DNA of 64,000 nucleotides from Dactylonectria macrodidyma (lineage: Eukaryota > Ascomycota > Sordariomycetes > Hypocreales > Nectriaceae): assembly GCA_020744425.1 (NCBI GenBank), contig JAGMUV010000004.1, positions 3,720,001-3,784,000 of the forward strand, read 5' to 3'. The stretch's first letter is position 1. Every line of letters begins with the position of its first letter. Position numbers and translations under genes: made by a program. Positions 1-10,631 of this stretch are shown in pieces. The notes under the pieces are model-generated. The model was not told the origin of the DNA, made no database searches, and saw nothing but the letters and a program-made list of their open reading frames with translations.

Positions 1-298
1 TTGCGGCGCCACAGGAGACGGGGACGTCATGATGAGGTTTCTGCCTTGCTACCAAGCAGTAGAGAACTTAAGACGCGGCATGTCACCGACTGAGGCGGCG
101 GAAGACGCAGTCATCCGGATGGTGAGGAAATACCCGGATATTTCAAGCGGTATCGTCGTCGTCAATAACAAAGGCGAGCACGGGGCGGCTGGTAGCGGCT
201 GGACGTTTACCTACGCGTATAGAGGCGGCACGATGGGAAGCACGCAGGTCGTGACGGTACCCCCAATAGAAGTGCCTGCGGTCGGACTCGAGTTGTAA
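1..298 (+). CDS. glycosylasparaginase, C-terminal end (5' partial)
   Basis: Last 98 codons of an N4-(beta-N-acetylglucosaminyl)-L-asparaginase, an Ntn-hydrolase that cleaves the GlcNAc-Asn bond during glycoprotein breakdown in the vacuole or lysosome. The frame is open from base 2 and begins C-G-A-T-G-D-G-D-V-M-M-R-F-L-P. This is the conserved GDGD segment of the beta subunit, so the methionines at 29 and 32 are internal. It continues with YQAVENLRRG, SSGIVVVN and KGEHGAAGSGWTF, and stops at TAA 296-298. The catalytic Thr that becomes the N terminus of the beta subunit lies upstream of the window. The family call is confident; upstream gene structure cannot be seen. Confidence 0.88.
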   Translation, partial: CGATGDGDVMMRFLPCYQAVENLRRGMSPTEAAEDAVIRMVRKYPDISSGIVVVNNKGEHGAAGSGWTFTYAYRGGTMGSTQVVTVPPIEVPAVGLEL

Positions 299-3200
299 CC
301 AGCTGTTTACGAGGCATAATCACGAGTTGCAAATAGTCGAAGACAAAAAAAGCAATTCAAACCTATCAATGGTCTGGGCTTCGAACCCAAGTATGACCTG
401 TAGGTCTTGAATGTCCTGGTCAAGATTAGTAAATTTTGGGCCGAATTCATGGACGTCGCCTTCCTTTATTATCAGCACATAGAGTTTCCCTCCGGTGAGC
501 CCGATATCTAATGGCAACGGGGTGGGTTGATGAAGCCCTTAGTGCCTTGAGTCTGTCCCGTAATGTGACTTCGCATTCGTAAATGTGGTACTGAGAGACT
601 GTACCACAAGTATCATCAGCGCTCTTATATTTCCTTCCGTCCTACTGATGAACAACTGGAGCTCTAACCCACCATCCCTTCATGCACCTTATTCTCGGCA
701 ACGCCTCCGCTCCATCAGTCCCGAGTACGCACCCCTCAACACATGCATTTGCATTTGATACACTTTGATCTGAAGAGTAAGGATAGGTGCCTCGGACTCG
801 TCAGGTAGATTCGTAACAGTAGGGCTGTCATGGCGTCGTCAAGAAGCTCGGTGGTGTCGGGATTTGCGAAGTCTCAAACCTCATCATCCCTCGCCAGGCC
901 ATAACGTCTGATAACCATCGAGCCTAATCTCCTCCCCTTTTAAGTTTGAAAAGCCGCCCCCCTAAATCATGATTTGTGTCCATCATCTCTTGACACACTG
1001 GGTCCTCGGCCTGTGAGACACTTCCAGTCAGAGGGCTATCCTTCAGACTGACCTCCTTTTTTGGCTTTGGGGCTTCCTGCTGCTAGGGTTTTTGATGCCT
1101 TTAAATACGTACGCAAAGGATGCTCAATAGGCTTAAGTCAATCTCCTAACTCCAGAAATCCGTTGGTGGAAAGTGTCCGAGAGCAACCTTTGTGCCAACA
1201 AGCTCGCCCTTGATGGAGCCGGCATGCACTAGCCACTAACTAGTCCGAGACCAGTGTACCCATTTATCTTTGTTTTCACAATGGTGGCAAAGAGAATTCC
1301 CGCACTTAAACACGGTGAGTCACCCACTCACCCCGCAGCCTGCATGCCATCGCTGTGGAGCTAGCTCGACAGACCCGATTTTCCTCTAGCGACAGACATG
1401 CAAGGACGATTGGGGAGTTTTCCGAGATGTGGTGCTAGCGTGAGTGGAAAAGTGGAGAGGGTAGGAAGACAAGGGGTTTGATGAGAGTGTCAAGCATTAA
1501 GGGAACTCATCACCAAGGTGCTTGGTCGAGGAGCGCGTGCGGAACATTCCGTAGCGTTGACCAATGCGAAGGTCACAGCACAAGATCGTAGCTCTTCTGC
1601 TTAATCTCCCGAGAAAAAGTTCTTAACGACTAGACTTTTCGTCTTAAACTGGGTTAAGTGATGATAACAACAAAGAATTCGTGTCGTTTTCTTTTCTCAT
1701 TTTCCAGCAGGCTATTTTTCACATTCACTTACCACACATGAGATTCATCAAACCGTCAGGGTTTGAAACTCGAACTACTGTCTGGTGAAAGTCAGGTTGC
1801 CTAGAGTTGATCTAGAAATGCCAATGCGCTGGACGGCATAAACTAGCATGCGTGGATGTTGGGACTGGTATAGAAGAACTAACTCACATTTTATTTCGCA
1901 TGGATTTAGGAGCTAATCGGTCGGTTCATCTTCTTTCTTGGTCAAGTGAATTCAGCCGATACCGACCTCAGGTCCCACGGGGCTCGCACATGGCTCGCTA
2001 TTGCCGCGTTGTAGTAGCCAGATATGATCCATAGTTATTCTTTGATCCACTTAGAAGAGAAGGTTGACGAGGTTCATTGCTCCTTTTTCCAATGGTCTCT
2101 ATTCCAAAGATCCTTGGCTGATAGCTATGCGAGGACAACGTTCATCTCTGAAACTAAGGCATCCAATAGGTCGTTATACGAGGTATATTTTTCAGTGCGA
2201 TCTTGCAGACAGCTGAGAGTCCTATCTAGTGGAAGTTTTCGTCGGCTGGTGACTCCCGTTGGCCTGTGCAATCAATTCCCCAAGTTTCACTCACCGAATA
2301 CTCGGAGCGACTCCCGCGAAGACCCGATCGATGAGCAGATGGCAGGATGCAGCGGCCAGACTCGCTTACCACGATGCTGTATTCTTATGAGATTATGCTG
2401 ACCATGTCGTGGTCAACATGTACGTCTCTTTCTATGAGAAGTGGGATTGGCCGTCTCTTGACCTAATGCAGTGATGGCCTCATGACCGGTTGTACCGGAG
2501 TCGTTCAGTTGACTATGACTCGAAGCTTATTCGCTATGCCGTTGCCACGTCAGCAAACCTGACAACGTCTTCCACTTTAGCAGTTTTCGGGTTTTTCAGC
2601 CCAGGTCGCAATTAGGTGTCAGATTGTTGGTACCCAATGGTAGTCATCGCAATCTTCAACGGGAAACATGCTGACTTTCAATACCTCGACGGTATCTTTA
2701 TCGGCACTAGACAGAGCCACGTGCTGTCGGAGAGTTTCCTCAAAGTTATGAGTGGATTGGTTGCCGTGATACCAGCAATCAACCGGATCTAATTCCAATG
2801 GTCCACTATCCGGCCGTCGTATCCTATGCACAAACTAGGCATAGACACCCGGCAGAGCGAGCTCACCGCCATCACCAACGCCGCCATCTCATTCTGTGAC
2901 TCCCACGAAACGTGGGTTATACTCTCTCATGCCTCTCCATAATCGGTACCGATGGCCGGGAGTCCGATTTCGCCATCCCGCCAAGATGTTGAGTCAACTG
3001 GCATGGCATGGCTGGCCAGGCTATTTCAGTCAACAGGAGTGTCGGCTGCGATGAGCGTGTCTCGGCCCCAATTTCAATGCAGGCAACTGCCGTTTCTCCC
3101 TTACCACTAATGCCGATCACGGGCTTTACCTGCAAATGAGTGGCCCCTGCTATGAGAATGATGGGATTGATGCTGGATTGGGGTGAGAACGACGTGGCAC

Positions 3201-4624
3201 ACGAAATCTTACCTGTCGCAGGCGGCGACGGATAAAAAGCCTCTCGGAGCATCTGCGTGTGTTCGTATGTCTGGGGTTCTGTCGGTGGCGATATGGCAAA
3301 ATTGAGACTATTGACTGTGTGTCGGATATGTCGAATTGCTGCTGGGTAGCACAGGCCAAAGTAGTGCCGTGGTGAATCAATTCCCAAGCCTCTCTGGTTA
3401 AATTTCTCGATAGTTACCGTGCGATTTCATCTTTTCGTATGAATCCCATGGCAGGTGCCGCTCGCCGCTCAAAAAGACCCTTGGAGCTGACGGCAAAGTC
3501 ACAAAGCGAGCTAGACACGTCAAAGATAAGGCCTGGACCCTTGGCCTTGCCGCTTTCAGAGGCGGCCCAAATTAAAGACGCTCACGAGCTGAGCTGTTGC
3601 ATGACCTTAGGCCTCGTGGACTCCGGCCTCGTGGACCTTATCTGTCCCAAATCGGCTCGGCTACGGCTGACAATGACCGTATTCAACGCTTTACAGCACA
3701 CCCATTTTTTTATGCCAGCGACACGGCCGGTTTTAAAGTGCCGTGCCCGAGTCCGGCGGTATCTCTTTGTTGAGGCCTTTGGGATCAGGTGGGCCGCTGC
3801 ACTTGACCACGGACGGCACGGCGGCCATTGTTTACCGTCAGTTATCCATCCTTCTAGCCTGAAGAAGTCTTCTCGCCCGAAGAGCCCAGCATACTCTGCC
3901 AGATTCGTGGAAGAGAAATCTCGGGTCTTGTTGAGATCAGCAAAATCGCCCTCGTCCCAAGTAGACGATCGAGAGCATCGGATCGTCAAAGATACCCAGC
4001 AACGGCCCGTAATCTGTGCACCAGCTCGATCGGGGGCGACTCTGAGCCTCATATCAGCATCATGGAAGCAAACTCAATGCGCTTGCGGGCGCTTCCGCGA
4101 TAGCGACGCGCACTTGTGGTGCTGAAAACCGATCACGTGAGCGGTCTCCGACGCCGCAAGACCGTCGCCTCCGGGACTCTGGGGAAGCCTCGCGCCAACA
4201 AACATTTCGGTCTCGAGCCCGGACTGCCGCTCTGCCGGTGTCGATTGATAACAGTTTTTCGAGTTATTGGCTGATGGGCTACACACCTATCCATCGAGCC
4301 TGGTATCGGTTGCCTTGCCATGCCGCCCCGGGCGTGCTCCAAGATGACCCCGGGCGTGTCGGTGGCGACTCCGGATCTGGATCAGGCATCGTTATCGGTC
4401 TGGGGAAGTGGGAGTCCGGACAAGGGAGAGCCTGAAGGGGATCGTATCGAGTATTTGAAAGCACACACACGCTCTGTAGTCTCGAACCTTATCACCAGCA
4501 ACTAGGACACTCAAGCTACTCTACAATACAAGAAGAACTCTTCTGGATTCTTCCAACATCTTCTTGACTTCTTCTAGCACATCTTGATTCTTATCACATC
4601 TTCGATCCAACTTCCAGACTTACA
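299..4624. other. gene-poor stretch, no supported gene
   Basis: About 4.3 kb with only short overlapping open frames on both strands, none matching a family I recognise. The longest (3439-4125 plus; 2917-3387 minus; 3582-4052 minus) have no domain, no splice-linked continuation and plausible frames on the opposite strand, so I do not call them. The last ~120 bp (about 4505-4620) are strongly CT-rich, a usual fungal core promoter and 5' leader of the oxygenase gene that starts at 4625. Some of the region may be decayed coding sequence, but I cannot name any of it. Confidence 0.6.
4326..4358 (+). promoter_or_regulatory. direct repeat CCCCGGGCGTG x2 upstream of the oxygenase gene
   Basis: The 11-bp word CCCCGGGCGTG occurs at 4326-4336 and again at 4348-4358, 22 bp apart start to start, about 270-300 bp before the ATG at 4625. 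Each copy contains the palindrome CCCGGG. Two identical GC-rich words at two-helical-turn spacing suggest a transcription factor site, but the binding factor is unknown and chance is not excluded. Confidence 0.25.
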
Positions 4625-5840
4625 ATGTCCTTCCTCAAGAGCTACCTGGGCTTTGGCGCCGCCGCCCCTGCGCCTAAGCCAGAGCCTAAGAAGGAGTCTA
4701 AGCCCATGAACACCACCACATTGACCGACCCTGTCAGAGCCCTCCCCGCCTCATGGTACCTCTCCGAGGAGCTGTACCAGCTCGAGAGACGCGCCATCTT
4801 CTCCAAGAGGTGGCTCCTCACCACCCACTGCAAACGCCTGCTCAACAACGGCGACTGGCAGCGATACCAGATTGCTGGCTTTCACTATGTCATCTGCCGC
4901 GACCACAACGGCACCATCAGGTCGTTCCAGATCGACGAGGGCCTCGAGGACTTTGACATCAAGGAGCATGGCCTCCTTCCTACCCACGTCCACATCGACG
5001 CTCGAGACTTCATCTGGATCAACCTAGACGGTGGCGAGACCCCTGAGATTGCCTGGGCCGATGAGCTTGGTGGAGCCGATGTCCAGGAGAGACTCGACAT
5101 GTACGACTGGGACCAATATGAGTACGATCACACCTGGGAGATGGAGGGTACCTACAACTGGAAGCTGCTGGGCGACAACTACAACGAATGCTACCACTGC
5201 CGCGTGTCGCACCCTGATCTCAACGACCTTGCCGACATCAACACATATGTCGTCGACCCGGTCAAGTCTTACCTCATGCACTTCGGTAGCCCTACCCCCG
5301 ATATGATCGCCAAGGGTCTCTTGATTGCACCCACCTACTTCTTCCCCAACTCATCCATCAATGTCTCGTAAGTTTTCTCTTCCTCTGTCAAAGACCCTCT
5401 CATACCACAGAGCTAACCATATTGATAGAAAGCACTTCTTCATGATGCAAAGATTCGTCCCCACCGGCCTCAAAACCTCCATCATGAGATACGAGGTGTT
5501 CCGCAACAAGTCCTCGTCCAAGGAGGACTTCACCTTCGTCGACGCCATGTACAAGCGCGTCATGTCCGAAGACAAGGTCCTCGCGGCCGGCGCCCAGGCC
5601 AACATCGACCGCGGCGTCTTCATCAACGGCGAGCTGCACCCGGCCATGGAGAAGGGAGCGCTCTGGTTCCAGAGCAAGGTGCGCGAGCAGGTCACCGAGC
5701 ACCACCAGCGGGAGGTGGAGGCCGGCTACGAGATTTGGCCCGCCCAGCAGTCCATCTCCAAGCTCTTGGCGGCTGAGAAGGAGGAGCCTGTGCCGGCGGC
5801 GGTGTTGGAAGCGCCCCTTGCGCAAGCGATTGTGGTTTAG
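4625..5840 (+). CDS. Rieske-type oxygenase (choline monooxygenase-like) lacking the [2Fe-2S] motif
   Basis: Two exons, 4625-5367 and 5429-5840; the intron 5368-5428 has donor GTAAGT, branch CTAAC and acceptor TAG. The product is 384 aa and resembles fungal ring-hydroxylating/choline-monooxygenase-like proteins. The catalytic domain looks complete: DNYNECYHCRVSH carries the two iron-binding histidines (His191, His196), followed by HFFMMQRFVPTG and LHPAMEKG blocks. The N terminus (ASWYLSEELYQLERRAIFSKRW) is also normal. Between ICRDHNGTIRSF and LEDFDIKEHGLLP, at about 4915-4940, the usual C-x-H ... C-x-x-H Rieske ligands are absent. About 45-50 residues are missing with the frame intact and no intron there. 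Without the cluster, electron transfer from a reductase is not expected, so the protein may be inactive or have a changed role. The frame is otherwise clean. Confidence 0.88.
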
Positions 5841-8800
5841 ATTAAAAATGCGTCTGTTTTTAGAATGCCTAGAGCTGAGAGCCTAGAGCCAACATAGCGT
5901 CTTGATTTGATATTTGCTTTTGAGCTTACTATTTGTTTCTAATAATTAACGTGCTCCTTTTACTTTGAACTACATGAGACCCCTTAAGTGCTTAAGAGAG
6001 ACGGGTGACCCGAGACCCTTGGATGCTAGTGATCTGCCCAATCAAACTGATATCAGACTGCATCTCAATACCCTAAAACTGACCTTACTCACTGAACTTG
6101 ACCTGGTATCGCTGTCTTCCCTTCGAGCTTTGATATCTCTCTGGTATGATTTCATCGGTACGTCAGTAAGTACCTCGTTGCAGAATAAAAACTGAGCTGC
6201 CGCATAGGAGAATGAGATCGGAATTCTCGGGACGTATTTGAATATTACGACTACTACAGAGCTGACCCAAACCTCGATAAAAGACTGAACAGTCTTTTAA
6301 GTGCCAATCATTGCCCAATCAGAGATTAAATGTTACATCAGATAGGAAGGATGCATTGTGATGTGAATAGAAGCTCTTGATTTCTAGCTATTTGAAGGGC
6401 CTAAATCAGCCCTTATATACATGAAGGAAAAGACGGTCTCGTGACCTAAGTCAGGGATCCGAGCCTTCAGGGGCTCGAGCCTGTGGCCTGTCATGAGGGC
6501 ACAAAAAAGCAAACATGATCCTAGAGTCTGATGATAGTTGTGACCTTAAACAACAAACCAGTGGAGAAAAGGCCAGGAATCATAAATGCGAACTTGAAAA
6601 CACTGACGAGTGCGAGGGTGTTGAAGAAGCTTTCTATGAAATCAAAGTGGGCGTGATTCTGTAGCTCTTTCTACTCAAAGCCACTGCCTAAAGGAAAAGA
6701 GTCATCAAAACATCGCTAGATATGCTTGAATAGATGACGTTCTGGTGATTCGTATCTAAAGCGAGCAATCTCAAAAAGCGCAGATCACCAAGAGACCAGG
6801 CGGGTGTGCCGCCCAATGAGTAACTGTTGTTGTTTTGCGCTGACATCTCGAGGACTTTAACTTTGAGGCACAAAACGCATCTCCCACATTGAGCCATTCT
6901 CACAATGGCACCAGGGGCCTCCCGAAACCGAGCAACGCAGAGGAACCGAGAAGCGATAACGATGACCCTTGTTCGGCCTCAAATCCGACCTCCTGGATGT
7001 ATTCAACCGAGAATCGCCACCTCGAGACTCAGAGCCTATCTTTCCCAGGATTAAGACTAGAATGGCTTAGTCTCCTCCAGACCGCGAATGTGTTGGATCG
7101 CTCATCTCCTAAGCTTTGTGCGCGATACTTTAACGGACCTAGCCCGACTCTCGGCTGCGCCAATGCGACGTGGGCGGTAAACTTAGTTCGCCGTCGAGAC
7201 CACGGTCCATTTTGATTCTGAAAGGGAAACTACAATGTACTAGTTGGCATTGCCTGCACCACAATGGTGCAAGTTTCAGCCAGCGTCTCTTCCACCATTG
7301 AGTAGAGTGCACTATCGCATGGTTAGTGTTTTGGGGCTTTTTACCCCAAACGCTATTGCTCAGCGTTGCATGCCGAGAGCAAGGCCTCATGCCACGCCTC
7401 TTGTCTTTTTTCAGCGAAATTATCATCTTCAGACCACTTGGATGCCGCGGCCTTGTCTCGCTTGTGTAGCACTGGGATTGAGAGAACCTTGACATAGGAC
7501 CCACGATGTGCTCGTAATTCTAATATGAATGGTTTTGAAGAACACCTTGAGGACTAACATACGTTGCAGGACTGTCGAAGATTTCATCGGTGGCAGCTTG
7601 AGCGATATTGTTTTTGTAATTTACAGAACCCGAGCACATACACACACCGTTGATAAGGTTTTCTAGTATAAAGGAAACGGCCCAGCCCTCTGCCTCCGAA
7701 CCAAGGTATGAAATCAAATCTAGGCACATTGTCATTGTAATGATTTAGGTAGCGAGTACCATGGGATCTAGCGCTTGCAGATGGGGAAGATACGGTCGGG
7801 CTTATTAGGGTACCGGGTAGCTGCTCGCTACGGCTCTAGTGCCAAGGATGTCTGAAAATACCAAAACTGAGGGCTTTCCTAATAAGATTGAAGGGTTTTA
7901 TCAGCATTGACCTGGGATATTAGACCATAGGCAGCTCTACCTTGAGCAGTTTTACTGTGAGGACTTTATGAGGCGACCTGGTCAGCCGGAGAGTTTTAGC
8001 TTGGCATGTTTTTTAACAAACAGCATTCCGACACGTTTCTCCACATGACCATTATGGAAATTCAGCCCGACCGGCGCCTGACAAAGACTTGCCCACTTTG
8101 CTCGCCAAAATAGAAACCGATGACGTGCTCGAATAATTAGAATATCAGAATATCGGACACTTCTAGCAGTTGTATTGGTCGTTTCGTCTCCATGCGGCCA
8201 GCTCCGATCATAGACAGCGTAGAACCGCGACTGAATGGCTAAGGGGAAACATCCACCCCGTGACTTTTTTTTTTTTTAGCTAACATCCAAATGATCGCGT
8301 TGCGAGTTTTCAACCTACGCGTCTATAAATCTCGCCTTGCCCCTTTAAAATAGCCACTGGCCCTACGAATAGTCTTCTTACATCGCTGCCTTGGTATCTG
8401 GGTCTCTACATATCTCCTAATGATAATAACTGATGGCAAAGAAGGGTTGGATAATCTCCTTTGGGGCAGAAGTGACGAGGATGTTGAAGACGCCACAAGA
8501 CCACCTGCGCTTGAAAATGATATCCCATGAAGTGGAAGCTCATGCTGAAGAGAAGATCTAGAGAACCAGACACCTTGATATCGCCTTTGACCTTAGGTGG
8601 CTTCGACATCCCGTATCGGGTGCGACTTTGTGTTTGGATATTATGGTCCAACTACCTTGCCCAGACCTTGTTCAGTTCCCAGTTGAGAATCCATCTGAGA
8701 TGTAGCGCCAGCAGCCTGTTCCTCAACCGTTAATCATGGCATCATATTCGACGGTCGGTCTATTTGTTATGATGGAACGATCTGGAAATTGGGATAGTGT

Positions 8801-9169
8801 GTTAGCATGACACCAGTGCCTCATGTTCCAGATCCCGATGTTCCCGAGACTAAGAATGCTATAGAAATATTTAGAAAAATCTAGGATTTTGCCTGCTGCA
8901 ACTTTAGACGATTTTGCTACGAACCGAGTCTTTAATTATGAAGTAAGCAGGAGCCAGGTGACTCACAACATGATCGACATGATTCGCCTCGCAAACATTC
9001 CTCAGTATGCTCGTCCAGAAAAACAAAACGTACGATAGTGCAGATGAATGGTATGCATATTGCGGAGCTCATCTTCCAATACAACGGCCTGGTTACTTCC
9101 GAGGATGACTGCCGAAAGAAGTACGTAGTACGTGGCACGGCAAGTATTCCGCAGATTGGCTAAGCAGGG
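5841..9169. other. gene-poor stretch, no supported gene
   Basis: About 3.3 kb after the oxygenase gene. Only short frames are present (for example 6889-7215 plus and 7520-7735 minus); none has a domain or splice context I recognise. The 7520-7735 minus frame has fairly protein-like composition and could be a remnant, but I cannot identify it. A 10-T run lies near 8269-8278. Nothing here supports an intact gene or an RNA gene. Confidence 0.55.
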
Positions 9170-9523
9170 TTGGCCTTCTACTTTCGGCTCTGCCGGCGAT
9201 CAGTGGCCTGCTCAGTCCTCCAAAATTTCCCTTTTCACTTTTTGCTCCGCCCCATCCGGCTGCAACTCGTTTCGACTTTCGAGCGATGTGAGTTTCGAGC
9301 AGGAAATTTACTTTTCACCGACTCGGATGAAATCGCAGCTTTGATCGACTGGGAATATATCCGTACATACGTTGGGCGGACGCAATTTATTTTAGACCCA
9401 CAGTGATGGCTCCTCCTGGAAACTGCCGAGATGTGGGCGTCCGGCATGGATGACTGGACAGAGCTAATTAACAGGCGTCTGCCGATCTTGTTCCCTGCTA
9501 TAGAAAAGGTGAAGCAGGTATAA
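9170..9523 (+). pseudogene. decayed aminoglycoside-phosphotransferase-like (APH) gene fragment
   Basis: In one frame from about 9170 the sequence reads FRAGNLLFTDSDEIAALIDWEY, then an in-frame TGA (9404-9406), then WLLLETAEMWASGMDDWTEL and RRLPILFPAIEKV before TAA at 9521-9523. This is the C-terminal half of a fungal APH/choline-kinase-like phosphotransferase: the Asn and the IDWE metal-binding Asp are kept. The catalytic H-x-D that should precede RAGN has become R-C-E. The internal TGA fits a CGA (Arg) codon changed by C to T. The N-terminal lobe is not recognisable upstream, although stray blocks in 8990-9130 may derive from it. A relic rather than a working gene. Only 22 residues of the family core are cited from positions 9278-9355. 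Confidence 0.6.
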
Positions 9524-10631
9524 CATGGCATAGACCGCTGCTCGCGCCGTTGTTCACGTATATGCAAGAAAGTTAGCAACCAGGATGAGAGTTCTTAGTT
9601 TTTGAAGTGAAAAAAATTGGTTGTTTGACACCATGTACCGGAAAATTCTAGACGAGGGTACTTTGGTAACCGAGAAAGTGGCGTTTTCAAGAGCGATTTG
9701 TGGAAAACAGGGAGCGCATTTATTAAGTGAGGATGAGAGAATAGCCGTCGGGCATTTTGTCGAAAGAAACATGGTCAAGTTCGATGGAGAGGCGTATTGT
9801 CGATTGGGGTCAACCAAGGCGAGGCAGCGCTACCGTGAGCTTTTGTCTGATTGATATACATATCCAGGGAACAGACTGAATGGATAGCCTTTGTCAAATT
9901 CCCAACACCCTAGGTATCAATAGTGTGTGATGACGGGAGGCGAATGCGGAATACGGAGTAGGCTATTTGATACGAAATGAAACCGGGTTGTCAGCTAGAT
10001 TTGTCGCACGCACAGACCATGTCATCCCCTCGAGTAGGTTGCCCCCTGTTTACTAATTATTAGCATGGCTGCATGGCACGCACATGATGATGGCCACATG
10101 CATACTCCGTACGATGAAAGGAATTTCAGCCCAACCTCGGGTAGTATATGAGGTGTTAAGGGCTGGAACTTACTCCGAAAAAGACGAGCTTGTGTTTCGA
10201 CATTCTTTGCACCTCCATCTTCCCCCCTTGAATATTTCGACGGTTTCTGTGACCGGCCCTGGCGGATATCCTCGCAGCTATCGGCCAGGTTTTCCGTTCA
10301 AGCGCCACTTTCGTGTGGACACTACGCGACAAAGGGAGTGTCTGACTGGCAAATCATATCATGGGGCTAAACTAGAGCCCCCGGGTTTCATCCAGCCAAG
10401 AAACCAACAAAGCTGACGAGCAAGCGAGCCAAGAAAGATCTCGACCAATAGTTTATAAACCCAGCCGCGCCAGCCTTTGACGTGGCCTAGTTCTCTCAAA
10501 CAACAACACCACCACACGCCCACCCTCTGTTTCTGGCTCCCTTGGGCAAAAATTGCCTCGCTGATCGATCCGTCTCTGTCCATCGAGCCGTGATTGAAAT
10601 CGACGCTGCGCATTTTCTGGGCCGAGGCGCC
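9524..10631. other. intergenic stretch with one unplaced 77-codon frame
   Basis: Contains an ATG frame at 9621-9854 (77 codons) with a protein-like composition but no recognised domain; it may be a remnant related to the preceding relic. The rest, including the promoter and leader of the gene at 10632, holds nothing I can name. The 9-bp word TACGGAGTA occurs at 9952-9960 and inverted at 10103-10111. The leader just before 10632 is CA- and CT-rich. Confidence 0.45.

Noticed and set aside
366..385. tRNA T-arm-like sequence (GGGCTTCGAACCC)
   Set aside because: Loop is out of register for a TTCGA T-loop and there is no A box, anticodon arm or acceptor stem nearby.
2917..3387. 156-codon minus frame as a gene
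   Set aside because: Some protein-like words (VKPVIGISGKGETAVACIEI) but no family, no splice partners and a poor N terminus; not supportable.
3439..4125. 228-codon plus frame as a gene
   Set aside because: No domain and no promoter-like leader; an overlapping minus frame of 156 codons looks equally plausible. Open by chance in a GC-rich stretch.
10542..10631. N-terminal extension of the 933-aa protein
   Set aside because: The frame opens with TTG, not ATG; the first ATG with good context is 10632.
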